DNA of 7,461 nucleotides from Clostridia bacterium. Lineage in GTDB: Bacteria > Bacillota > Clostridia > Oscillospirales > CAG-272. A program made the position numbers and the translations under genes. Location: contig JAFQOC010000287.1 of NCBI GenBank assembly GCA_017420845.1, forward strand, positions 1-7,461, written 5' to 3'. Below the pieces are notes generated by a model. It was not told the origin of the DNA. It was given only the letters and a program-made list of their open reading frames with translations, and did no database searches. Of the stretch, positions 1 through 6,835 are shown in pieces (position 1 is the first letter of the stretch; every line of letters begins with the position of its first letter).

Positions 1-37
1 ACGACCCGTCCGTACCGTCAGGTGCGGAAAGGTTTTT

Positions 38-65
38 AATGAAGAATGAAAAATGAATAATGAAA
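38..65. repeat. Four tandem copies of a 7-bp unit AATGAAN
   Basis: Four perfect-register heptamers occupy 38-44, 45-51, 52-58 and 59-65. They read AATGAA followed by G, A, T and A respectively. The array directly abuts the structured RNA candidate; read on the minus strand it is a T-rich run of NTTCATT units just after the last stem. It may simply be AT-rich sequence downstream of a terminator, or a small variable-number repeat. No coding function is visible. Confidence 0.75.
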
Positions 66-262
66 AACAGCTGCTCCTAAAGGGGCAAATGATAGCTTCT
101 TTGCTGTTGGCATCTTTTCAAGGCGCGTTATGACACGGTCGCTCGGTGTACAAAGTCAAGTCTGTGGGGGAACTCGTCCCTTTAGAGGACTTCTCCGGCA
201 ACTTCGTGTTGCGATCAAAGCTTAACAGGCTTCAGCAAGGGGTTGCTGTCCGCGCCTTTCGT
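61..262 (-). ncRNA. Candidate structured small RNA of about 200 nt, family not recognised
   Basis: The segment folds into a compact multi-branched structure. A perfect 8-bp closing stem pairs 251-258 with 120-127. Inside it are hairpins 243-248/233-238 (CAGCAA with a 4-nt loop), 208-212/198-202 (GCAAC), 187-190/176-179 (GTCC/GGAC), 146-149/133-136 (ACAC/GTGT) and either 229-232/218-221 or a long-range pairing 226-232/158-164. A further 6-bp stem 103-108/66-71 (AACAGC/GCTGTT) is followed on the minus strand by TTTTTC and T-rich sequence, as in an intrinsic terminator. An extended -10 box lies just upstream on the minus strand. Against this, three helices (72-77/82-87, 158-164/226-232, 167-172/191-196) need G-U pairs that exist only if the plus strand is transcribed. 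I favour minus because of promoter and tail, but the strand is unsettled. It is not obviously tmRNA, RNase P, SRP RNA, T-box or a riboswitch I know. Its size would fit the raiA-type RNA of Clostridia, which I cannot confirm. Confidence 0.45.
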
Positions 263-268
263 GCCCTC

Positions 269-277
269 ATTGTACCA
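269..277 (-). promoter_or_regulatory. Extended -10 promoter element for the candidate RNA
   Basis: On the minus strand this reads TGG-TACAAT, an extended -10 box one base off the TATAAT consensus. A start site about 7 nt downstream would fall near 262, immediately before the closing stem of the structured RNA. The -35 region (about 292-297, GTGTTT) is poor, which is tolerated with an extended -10. This element is the main reason for placing the RNA on the minus strand. Confidence 0.45.
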
Positions 278-329
278 CATATTTCCTGCCGAAACACGGA
301 AAAAAAGCTGCGAACTTAAGAAAACCCCC

Positions 330-356
330 GAAAATCCCGCCAAAAAGGCGCAGGAT
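330..356 (-). terminator. Possible intrinsic terminator of the WYL operon
   Basis: On the minus strand, 353-356 plus 347-350 pair with 338-341 plus 334-337 (GGAT/ATCC and CGCC/GGCG) around a TTTTT loop, with a 2-nt bulge at 351-352. The stem runs into a short TTTT and then a second G- and T-rich stretch. It lies about 35 nt beyond the stop of the second WYL gene. The T-tract is short, so this is a weak call. Confidence 0.4.
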
Positions 357-390
357 CATCAGAGGTTTTCCGCAAAATCTCGCAGTTTCC

Positions 391-1302
391 TTATTTTAAC
401 CCGATATTTTTCTGTTTTTTCAGCTTGTCGATCACCAGTCCCCGAAACTCCTCCGAGCCGATCACCTCCACGAGGGGGCCGAAGGAGAGGATACGGATCA
501 CCATTTCGGGGGCGTCGTCGTGGACATAGCGGATCCTTACGAGGTAGAGATCCTTCCCCAGCTTCTCGGCCTGCTTCTCGAAATGGGCAAAGTGGAGCAT
601 GAACCGCTCCAGGGCGTTGCGCTCGTCCCGAAGCCTTACGGTGACAGTGTCGTAGATGGGCTCCTTCTCATGGCCGAAGGAGGGCTTTTCTCCCGTGTAA
701 CGGACGCATTTTTGGATCTTGGCCAGGTTGACGGTGGAGACGGCGCGCCAGCCCGCAGTAACCATGCGGAATTTATCGTCCTTTTCGGAGTACTCCAGCC
801 GCACGGGGCGGCAACGGACGAACATGGTATTGCCCTTACGGTTGACCATCTCGAACTTGATCTGGGAGCCGCTATGGATGGCCTCCAGGATAACGCGGAA
901 CTGGCGGATGTACTCCTCGTCCTCAAAGGGGTCGCCGTCGGCGTACTTGTCGTAGACGTAGTAGTCCTCAGGGGTGAAGAGGGGTTCCACGTCATCCAGA
1001 TTCGGGAAGGTCACCCCGAAGAGGCGGACGCGGGAATCCAGGGAGATGGCTTTGAGCCAGCGCTTTTGCAGGGTGGTGAGGGGCATGGTGGGACTGTGCT
1101 CCAGGGAGGTGGTCATGTCGGGATGAACCAACTGCCACTTCTCGGATTTGAGGGATGGCAGGATGGTGAGACCGCTCTCCCCAAAGGCCCGCTCGGTCAC
1201 GATCTTTTGGAGCTCCTTTTCGTTTCTCTCACCCTCCAGAATGCGGGAGATGATGGCGGCCACGGTGTTGTAGTAGGCGGAATACAGCTCGGAAAAGATC
1301 AT
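391..1302 (-). CDS. WYL-domain transcriptional regulator, second gene of a pair
   Basis: This is a 303-residue cytoplasmic protein with no membrane segment. The N-terminal part (about 1-125) is poorly recognisable; it may hold a degenerate helix-turn-helix around residues 15-40. A WYL domain spans about 135-200, with the beta-strand pattern around residues 146-184 (IKFEMVNRKG, then VRCRPVRLEYS). A WCX-type C-terminal domain spans about 215-297, with the characteristic stretch VIRILSFGPLVEVIGSEEF (residues 268-286). WYL domains of this architecture bind nucleic acid or nucleotide-like ligands and tune DNA binding; the ligand and targets here are unknown. The start ATG overlaps the stop of the upstream WYL gene as ATGA. 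Its ribosome binding site (GGAGGTG, 5 nt before ATG) lies in the last codons of that gene, so the two are translationally coupled. The pair may work as a heterodimer, as in the actinobacterial PafB/PafC pair, but that is inference. The family call is firm and the function is open. Confidence 0.85.
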   Translation of the reverse strand: MIFSELYSAYYNTVAAIISRILEGERNEKELQKIVTERAFGESGLTILPSLKSEKWQLVHPDMTTSLEHSPTMPLTTLQKRWLKAISLDSRVRLFGVTFPNLDDVEPLFTPEDYYVYDKYADGDPFEDEEYIRQFRVILEAIHSGSQIKFEMVNRKGNTMFVRCRPVRLEYSEKDDKFRMVTAGWRAVSTVNLAKIQKCVRYTGEKPSFGHEKEPIYDTVTVRLRDERNALERFMLHFAHFEKQAEKLGKDLYLVRIRYVHDDAPEMVIRILSFGPLVEVIGSEEFRGLVIDKLKKQKNIGLK

Positions 1303-2558
1303 GGCTTCACCTCCTCATCGAGGCCGTACATACGGTACATCTCTTTCAGATCGTTCTTGAATTGATTCTCGATGGTGCGGTTGGAAAAATTCATCTTGAT
1401 GATACGGCAGATGAAGGTGCGAACCCACGGGATCATCTCACTGGAATCGTACACATCCGCATAAAAGCGGTAGGTATGCTCGTCCAGCTTTTCCACGGTG
1501 CCCACCCGCTTCTCGCGGTAGAGGCGTTTGACGATATAGTCCTCCCCCTCCTCCACGCGGATGGTGAACTCCACGTGCTCCAGATGCTCGTTGCCCCACT
1601 TGTTGCGCTTGACGCTGACGCCCCACATCTTGCTCTGCATCCGATCCAGCTCGGCCCGCAGCTCGTCGAAGCGGGGAGTGGGATCCTCCAGCTTCACATT
1701 GGAGAGGTAGTCCACGCGGTAGGAGTTGAAGGAATTGAAGTCGGGGAGGTAGGCAAAGAGGTGCTGGCGGCCGTTCTGGGCGCTGATGAGGATACGGAGG
1801 GGGACAATGCGGCTGCGGCGGGGGAGATCCTTGCGGCGGCTCATGTTGGTGACGGTGACGGCCCGCTTCTCCCGCATGGCGGTAAAGAGGGCGGCCAGCA
1901 CGCCGCTGTCGATGGCGCCGGTTATGTAGTGGTGCTTGAAGGTGAAGGAATCGGTGTCGGTGACCGCCTTGTCCAGAATGAAGGAACCGATAACACCGCA
2001 GGGGGCGACCTCGGAGTAGTAGTGGAGGATATCGGTGAGGTCGGACACATTGGTGGAGTCGGCGCGGCGGTAGTAGACCTTGCGGCCCTCCTTTTCGGCT
2101 GTCAGGATGCCCGCCTCGCAGTACTCCTTGAGCTTTTTGCGGACGGTGGACTCGTCGAACATGAGGGGGGTCTCAAAGCCCGCCAAGTACTTTCCGTCGA
2201 TCTCGGAAAGGATCTCGGGGAGGGCGCGACGCACAGAGGGATCATACAGAATATCGAAAAGAATGAAGTGGAGGGTGATGTCCCCGTCGGTGAAGCTTTT
2301 GGCCTTCCAGGCGTTGTAGAGGGGGTTGTGGGGGATGGTGCGGCTGTCGATGGAGATGAAGACGTTCTTCCCCTCGGGGGTGCGGACAAAGCTCATGTGA
2401 TCCCCCAGCCAACTCTCCATGCGGCGGCGCTCGTCGTCATAGGAGCGGGCGCTCTTGGTCTGATACCCGTCGCGGCTCTTGAAGCCGTACACGTAGAAAT
2501 CCCGCATATAGGAGCGGATGCGCTCGAAGTTTTTGATGAGTTCGTTGTAGGCGGACAT
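1299..2558 (-). CDS. WYL-domain transcriptional regulator with winged-helix DNA-binding region, first gene of a pair
   Basis: This is a 419-residue protein. The start at 2558 is chosen because AAAGGAG lies 7 nt upstream and a perfect promoter sits just before it; the reading frame stays open further upstream to 2642, but that extension runs through the promoter. The N-terminus (residues 1-55) has the KSARSYDDERRRMESWLG pattern typical of Firmicute WYL proteins. Residues about 95-167 look like a winged helix, with STVRKKLKEYCEAGIL and a wing EGRKVYYR at 158-164 and just after. A WYL domain lies at about 215-290 (TNMSRRKD, IVPLRIL, HLFAYLPD, RVDYLSNV), and a WCX domain at about 325-408. It is likely a ligand-responsive transcription factor. 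It is the promoter-proximal gene of a two-gene operon and sits next to sbcDC, which hints at a DNA repair or genome-defence role, although the sequence does not prove that. The family assignment is confident; activator or repressor role and ligand are unknown. Confidence 0.88.
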   Translation of the reverse strand: MSAYNELIKNFERIRSYMRDFYVYGFKSRDGYQTKSARSYDDERRRMESWLGDHMSFVRTPEGKNVFISIDSRTIPHNPLYNAWKAKSFTDGDITLHFILFDILYDPSVRRALPEILSEIDGKYLAGFETPLMFDESTVRKKLKEYCEAGILTAEKEGRKVYYRRADSTNVSDLTDILHYYSEVAPCGVIGSFILDKAVTDTDSFTFKHHYITGAIDSGVLAALFTAMREKRAVTVTNMSRRKDLPRRSRIVPLRILISAQNGRQHLFAYLPDFNSFNSYRVDYLSNVKLEDPTPRFDELRAELDRMQSKMWGVSVKRNKWGNEHLEHVEFTIRVEEGEDYIVKRLYREKRVGTVEKLDEHTYRFYADVYDSSEMIPWVRTFICRIIKMNFSNRTIENQFKNDLKEMYRMYGLDEEVKP

Positions 2559-2594
2559 GGCGGGACTCCTTTCTTTGGGGTGGGGGATGGTAAT

Positions 2595-2623
2595 ATTATA
2601 GCAGATGTGGGATGGGGTGTCAA
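2595..2623 (-). promoter_or_regulatory. Perfect sigma-A promoter of the WYL operon
   Basis: On the minus strand TTGACA (2623-2618) and TATAAT (2600-2595) are separated by exactly 17 bp, and the -10 is preceded by TGC, making it an extended -10 as well. The start codon lies 36 nt after the -10 box, giving a leader of roughly 30 nt that carries AAAGGAG. The module is nearly identical to the one before sbcD (6712-6740). Confidence 0.92.
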
Positions 2624-2650
2624 GGGGAAAATGAAGAGGCACGCGCCTCG

Positions 2651-2760
2651 GCGATATGCCCCAAAAAGTTAGACACTTTTGGAGGTGCGTATCTCAATGA
2701 TCCCGATTGGCCCTTTTGAAATTTTCCCGCAGTCCGCAAACGGCTCGAACACGGTGGTCG
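2651..2760. other. Intergenic stretch with a palindrome; possible insertion-sequence end remnant
   Basis: This lies between the WYL promoter and the sbcC end. It carries an imperfect palindrome, CCAAAAAGT (2661-2669) and ACTTTTGG (2675-2682) around TAGAC. Read on the minus strand, the TGTCTAACTTTTTGGGG segment resembles the termini of some insertion sequences, from memory only. A 23-codon open frame (2697-2768, plus) starts 10 nt after GGAGGT, and minus-strand frames are also open but short and unrecognised. The palindrome could instead act as a terminator for sbcDC. I see no supported gene here. Confidence 0.3.
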
Positions 2761-2793
2761 TTATGTGAGAGCTGATAGAAAGCTCTCACATAA
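2761..2793. repeat. 13-bp perfect inverted repeat containing the sbcC stop codon
   Basis: TTATGTGAGAGCT (2761-2773) pairs without mismatch with AGCTCTCACATAA (2781-2793) across a 7-nt loop. The last sense codon (ATG) and stop (TGA, 2788-2786) of sbcC lie inside the stem. No T-tract follows on either strand, so it is not a standard intrinsic terminator. It could stabilise the mRNA 3' end, be a protein-binding palindrome, or mark a recombination scar. Confidence 0.85.
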
Positions 2794-5548
2794 TCCTCAC
2801 CGCGCTCCCCCCGCTCTTCTCCTTGGTCACCACGATCTGGCGCTCGATCCGCTCCTTGAGCTCGCCAACGTGAGAAATAATACCCACGAGGCGGTTGCCC
2901 TCGGTGAGGGTAAGGAGGGTACGGATAGCCTGAGCCAGGGACTCCTCATCCAAGGAACCGAAGCCCTCGTCCACGAACATGGTATCCAGACGGATCCCAC
3001 CCGCCGAGGATTGGATCTCGTCCGAAAGACCCAGTGCCAGCGACAGGGAGGCCTTGAAGGCTTCGCCGCCCGACAGGGTCTTGACGCTGCGCTCGGTGCC
3101 GTTGTAGTGGTCGATCACGTCCAGCTCCAGACCGGTCTGGCTGCGCTTGTCGTCGGCCTCCATGCGCCGCTTCAGCTCGTACTGTCCTCCCGACATAACC
3201 ATGAAGCGGGTGTTGGCGCGGGCGATGATGCGGTCGAAGTAGGACATCTGGATGTAGGTCTCCAGCATGATCTTGTCCTTGCCGTAGACGGTGCCGTTGG
3301 CCGTGTCCGACAGAGCCTTGACCCACGTCAGCCTGCTCTCCAGGTCGGCCATCTCCTGCGCGTTCTTCTCAATCTCCCCCAGCGCGTTTTGGTTGGCGCT
3401 CCTGCGGGAATGGACCGTCTTGCTCTGCTTCTCGATATCCTTTTGTCGGCTCGTGATGGCATTCTGTCTGTCCCGATCTGCCGCGGTGTCTACCTCCTCG
3501 GCGTTCTTCAGGGTATTCTCCGCCTCAGTGATGGCGGCATTCAACTTGGTGATCACCGTATTTTGGTCGGTCACGGCCTTGGCGGCGGCATCGTAGGCGT
3601 CGGTCAGGGCCTTCTTTTCCTTGACAAGACCTGCTCTGGCCTTCCGAGAGGCTTCCTCGCTCTCAAAGCACAGTTTTTCGGCCAGCACGGCGATACGCTC
3701 GGTCAGGGACGCTAGGGTGGCCTTTTCTTGGGCGATGGACTCGGACAGGGTACGGATGTCTCCGTCCAGGGTGTCCCGCGACTTCTCTTTGGCAGGCAGG
3801 CTCTCATCGATCTCTCCCCGTCGGGTGATCCTTCCCTCTTGCCGCCCGATCTCACCGTCGTACCCGTCGATACGGTCTATCACGGCGGTCAGCTCGGACT
3901 CGGCGCGGGTGGAGGCATCCTCCAGAGTCCCGTGATCCAGCTCCTTGGCAAGAGAGACGAGGGTCGAGGCTTCCTTTTCCTCCATCTTTCCCTTGGTGGC
4001 GGCGACGGCGGAGGCGGCGGCCTCGGCCGTTTTGCGCGCGGCTTCAGTAGTCTCTTGGTATCCGTCCAGCTCCTCCTTGGTGGGGGCGCCCTCGGCCTTG
4101 GCGGCGAGGGCGGGATGGGTCAGAGAACCGCAAACGGGACAGGGCTTGTCCGCCTCCAGTCTCTCTGCCAGAATACCCGCCTGCTCGCTGATGTACAGAT
4201 CAAACTGCTTGGCGTAGGTCTCGTTGGCGGTTCGGTGGGCGTCCAGAGCCATCTCGCAGGTCTTTTGCTCCTTATCCAGCTTTTTCTTCAGCTTGTCCAA
4301 CGCTTCCAGATCGGTCAGGATGCTCTGCAGAGCGGTCTGCTTCGCGGTGAGCGCGGTCTTCTTCGCGTCCAGATCCGCCTTGATCCTGTCCGCATCCTCC
4401 AGACCCTTCCGCTCTTCCTTCAGCGCCTCGACCGTCTTATTTAACGCCTCAAGGTCGGTCTCCTTGCTTGCGAGGGCATCCTGATGAACCTGCAGATCCG
4501 TGGCCAGGGTCGCGGCCTTGGTCTTGGCTCCGTCCAGCTCCTGATACTCGGTCTGCTCGGCGTCGATCCGTGCGATGCGGTCGGTGAGCTCGGAGACTTG
4601 GGGCTTCTTTTCCTCCTCGGCGATCAGGGCTTCCCGCAAGACCCCCAGCTGTGCCAGGGCTTGGGTCAGGGCGGTGGCGGAGGCCTCCTTGGTGGCGCGG
4701 GCCTGATCCCAGATCTCGGCCTTGGACAGGCGGGCGGTCACCTGTTGCAGTTCCACGCCCAGCTCCTCGGACTCCTTGAACAGAGCGGTCTCGGTCTCGC
4801 CGTCCAGCAGGATCAGGGTCTTCAGGAGGGCGACGGTATCCTCGGTGGGGATCCCCTCCTCCTTGGCGCGCTTGACCTGCAAATAGAGCGGGTCGCTCTC
4901 CTCGCATACGATCCCCGCCACGTACTGTCGGATGCTGTTTCGCAGCTCCTTGTGTTTTCCCTGTAGAGCGATGGTCTCGGACTTCAGCCTCTCCTGCAGC
5001 TCCCTGTAGCACCCGGTGCGGAAGATCTTCTGGAATATGGCCTTTCTTTCCTCGGTGGAGGCCAGCAGGAGCTTGAGGAAGTCTCCCTGAGCGATCATGG
5101 CGATCTTGGTGAACTGGTCGCGGTCAATGCCCATGATCTCTACCAGAGCCTTGTCCACGTCCTTTTTCTTGCTGACCACCCGACCGTCGGGGTAATGAAG
5201 CTCAGCATCGGCCTTCCGAATGGTCATGCCCTCGCCCCTGTCCTTAGGGCGCTCGTACTCGGGGTTGCGCTTGACGGTGTATTCCTTCCCGCCGTAGGCA
5301 AAGGTCAGCTCCACGAAGGTGGGGGTCTCAGGGGCGGCGTACTTGGAGCGGAACATGGTGACGTCCCGCACGTCGCCGCTGGCCTCACCGTACAGGGCAT
5401 AGGTGATACCGTCGAAGATGGTGGTCTTTCCCGCGCCCGTGTCACCCGTGATGAGGTACAGGCCACTGGAGCCCAGCTTGTCAAAATTCAACTCGGTCCG
5501 CCCAGCGTACGGGCCAAAGGCAGACAAGGTCAATTTGATGGGTCTCAT
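2786..5548 (-). CDS. sbcC: Exonuclease subunit SbcC (Rad50-like SMC ATPase)
   Basis: This is a 920-residue ATPase that partners SbcD in the SbcCD complex, which opens DNA hairpins and trims protein-blocked or double-strand ends. The N-terminal half-nucleotidase has FGPYAG (11-16) and Walker A GDTGAGKT (35-42). A Q-loop-like AQGDF stretch follows at about residue 150. Long coiled coils rich in E, K, A and L run from about 170 to 460 and from about 490 to 750. A zinc hook CPVC at 470-473 lies almost exactly in the middle; two hooks dimerise through one zinc ion. The C-terminal half has YFDRIIARAN, the MSGGQYEL stretch, the ABC signature LSGGE (825-829), and Walker B with D-loop MFVDEGFGSLDEE (from 857). 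Most SbcC proteins are somewhat longer, near 1000 residues, so the coils here are on the short side, but all key motifs are intact. Its ATG overlaps the sbcD stop as ATGA, with GGAGGAG just upstream, so it is the second gene of an sbcDC operon. Confidence 0.96.
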   Translation of the reverse strand: MRPIKLTLSAFGPYAGRTELNFDKLGSSGLYLITGDTGAGKTTIFDGITYALYGEASGDVRDVTMFRSKYAAPETPTFVELTFAYGGKEYTVKRNPEYERPKDRGEGMTIRKADAELHYPDGRVVSKKKDVDKALVEIMGIDRDQFTKIAMIAQGDFLKLLLASTEERKAIFQKIFRTGCYRELQERLKSETIALQGKHKELRNSIRQYVAGIVCEESDPLYLQVKRAKEEGIPTEDTVALLKTLILLDGETETALFKESEELGVELQQVTARLSKAEIWDQARATKEASATALTQALAQLGVLREALIAEEEKKPQVSELTDRIARIDAEQTEYQELDGAKTKAATLATDLQVHQDALASKETDLEALNKTVEALKEERKGLEDADRIKADLDAKKTALTAKQTALQSILTDLEALDKLKKKLDKEQKTCEMALDAHRTANETYAKQFDLYISEQAGILAERLEADKPCPVCGSLTHPALAAKAEGAPTKEELDGYQETTEAARKTAEAAASAVAATKGKMEEKEASTLVSLAKELDHGTLEDASTRAESELTAVIDRIDGYDGEIGRQEGRITRRGEIDESLPAKEKSRDTLDGDIRTLSESIAQEKATLASLTERIAVLAEKLCFESEEASRKARAGLVKEKKALTDAYDAAAKAVTDQNTVITKLNAAITEAENTLKNAEEVDTAADRDRQNAITSRQKDIEKQSKTVHSRRSANQNALGEIEKNAQEMADLESRLTWVKALSDTANGTVYGKDKIMLETYIQMSYFDRIIARANTRFMVMSGGQYELKRRMEADDKRSQTGLELDVIDHYNGTERSVKTLSGGEAFKASLSLALGLSDEIQSSAGGIRLDTMFVDEGFGSLDEESLAQAIRTLLTLTEGNRLVGIISHVGELKERIERQIVVTKEKSGGSAVRIM

Positions 5549-6681
5549 GCTTCTCCTCCCCAGATCTGTTCGATCAGCGCTTCCATAAAGTTTTTTTGCT
5601 CGTCGTTCATGGCTTGGTTGTTCTGCAGCTCATACAGGGACGCGAAATGCTGCAGGGGAGACCGTGTCTCCACGTCCTCGGCGCCCTCCACGTGGGCGGC
5701 GCTGCGGGTGCGCTTGTTGTCGTAGTCCAGCTTCATGAGGTTGCGGTAGATCACGCGGAGCTTGCCGATGGCATCCACCACGTCCTCCTCGTCGGTGAGA
5801 GTGATATGCAAATAATCGTCCTGGTAGGTGGTGTCCTCATAGAAGCTCTTGAGGGTAATCTCCTCATAGCTTCCCTTGATCTCCACCATGTCCCGCTTGG
5901 GGATCAGGGGGACAGTCCGCACGGTCAGGCTTCCCTTTTCACCCAGCTCTACCACCGTGACGGATTTTTGGTCCTTAGCCTCGGAGAAGGAGTATTTGAG
6001 GGGGGTACCGCAGTAGCGGATGCGCTCCGAGCCGCAATTCTGGGGGCTGTGGATGTGGCCCAACGCCACGTAATCGAAGCCCTCGAACACCGAAGCGTCC
6101 ACGTTGTCGGTGCCGCCCACCGAGATCTCCTCGGACTCGGAGCGAAAGGCTCCCGTGACGAACTGGTGGGTGATCAGGATATTGCGGGCGGTGGGATCCG
6201 GCTCCATGCGGTCGATGGCGGTCGCCACGGCATCGGTATAGGTCAGGATCTCCTCGCCAAAGAAGCGGCGCACGTGGGCGGGCTTGACGAAGGGGAGCAT
6301 ATACACGTAGACGGAGCCGTGACCGTCGGTCAGAACGTAGGGCGTGACCTTACCGCTGTAGACCTGAGACATGTGGATGCCGCTCCGGTCCATCAGTCTG
6401 GAGCCGAAAGCCATGCGCTCGGGGGAATCGTGGTTGCCGCTGATGATGAAGACCTCCAGATCACGCCCGGCCAACTGAGTCAGAAATTCATCGAACAGGA
6501 CCACCGCCTCGGCCGAGGGAACAGACTTATCGTAAACGTCCCCGGCGATCAGCACACCGTCGGGCTTCTCTTCATCAATGACCGTCAGGATCTTGGACAG
6601 GATGTCGGTCTGATCCTCCAGCATGGAGTATTCGTTTACTCGCTTGCCGAGGTGCAGGTCGGAGAGATGGATCAGTTTCAT
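5545..6681 (-). CDS. sbcD: Exonuclease subunit SbcD (Mre11-like nuclease)
   Basis: This is a 378-residue calcineurin-like metallophosphoesterase and the nuclease subunit of SbcCD, active with manganese on DNA ends and hairpins. All family motifs are visible: DLHLG with D8 and H10, GDVYD with D48, GNHDSPERM with N83 and H84, THQ with H172, and GHIHSPQ with H209 and H211. Residues about 1-230 form the nuclease domain; the remainder, with RYCGTPLKYSFSEAKDQKSV around 222-241, is the capping domain and the C-terminal SbcC-binding region. The start at 6681 is chosen because MKLIHLSDLHLG is the conserved N-terminus and AAAGGAG lies a few bases upstream. The frame is open further upstream to 6846, but that part runs through the promoter and an old SASP fragment. 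It is the first gene of the sbcDC operon, with a strong consensus promoter and a short leader. Confidence 0.97.
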   Translation of the reverse strand: MKLIHLSDLHLGKRVNEYSMLEDQTDILSKILTVIDEEKPDGVLIAGDVYDKSVPSAEAVVLFDEFLTQLAGRDLEVFIISGNHDSPERMAFGSRLMDRSGIHMSQVYSGKVTPYVLTDGHGSVYVYMLPFVKPAHVRRFFGEEILTYTDAVATAIDRMEPDPTARNILITHQFVTGAFRSESEEISVGGTDNVDASVFEGFDYVALGHIHSPQNCGSERIRYCGTPLKYSFSEAKDQKSVTVVELGEKGSLTVRTVPLIPKRDMVEIKGSYEEITLKSFYEDTTYQDDYLHITLTDEEDVVDAIGKLRVIYRNLMKLDYDNKRTRSAAHVEGAEDVETRSPLQHFASLYELQNNQAMNDEQKNFMEALIEQIWGGEA

Positions 6682-6711
6682 GAGAGCTCCTTTATTGGAT
6701 GGGATGGGTAT

Positions 6712-6740
6712 ATTATAGCACATTATGGGGGTGGTGTCAA
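6712..6740 (-). promoter_or_regulatory. Perfect sigma-A promoter of the sbcDC operon
   Basis: On the minus strand TTGACA (6740-6735) and TATAAT (6717-6712) are separated by 17 bp, again with TGC before the -10. The sbcD ATG lies 30 nt after the -10 box. The -35 box is only 8 bp from the edge of the SASP relic at 6749. No classical Gram-positive LexA box (GAAC-N4-GTTC) is seen over the promoter, so expression may be largely constitutive. Confidence 0.92.
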
Positions 6741-6748
6741 TGTTGTTG

Positions 6749-6835
6749 GCCGTCAATGAGGTCAGCGTTACCTTGAATCCGAGCTGCAGCGGTCCGCCCC
6801 CCGTCGGGCCAATTCCATCGGTAGTCTGTGGGGCA
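6749..6835 (+). pseudogene. Decayed fragment of an alpha/beta-type spore protein (SASP) gene
   Basis: Bases 6749-6796 match 7231-7278 of the downstream SASP gene at 40 of 48 positions, counted by eye. After a net 4-bp deletion, similarity resumes at TTCCATCGGT (6813-6822 against 7299-7308). The first part translates as AVNEVSVTLNPSCSG, recognisable as the SASP core AANEVGVTLNQGYNG. No start, no N-terminal half and a frameshift show it is dead. It points to an earlier tandem SASP pair here, of which one copy was lost or overwritten as far as the sbcD promoter. The left limit is sharp at about 6748; weak similarity may continue a few bases further. Confidence 0.82.

Noticed and set aside
120..258. 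Assignment of the structured RNA to 6S RNA, tmRNA, SRP RNA or a SAM-type riboswitch
   Set aside because: It is branched rather than rod-like as in 6S, lacks the tRNA-like end and tag frame of tmRNA, lacks the conserved SRP apical loop, and lacks the kink-turn core of SAM-I.
2559..2642. Upstream-extended start of the first WYL gene (ATG at 2642)
   Set aside because: The extension runs through the consensus promoter; the start at 2558 has an AAAGGAG site and the conserved N-terminus.
520..2672. Long plus-strand open frames (520-1365 and 1362-2672) antisense to the WYL genes
   Set aside because: They are rich in V, G, L, D and H in the low-complexity pattern typical of antisense GC-rich frames, have no family motif, and lie opposite genes with clear WYL domains.
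3728..4966. Plus-strand open frames opposite sbcC
   Set aside because: They mirror the coiled-coil coding sequence, giving G, L and Q repeats; no motif or ribosome binding site supports them.
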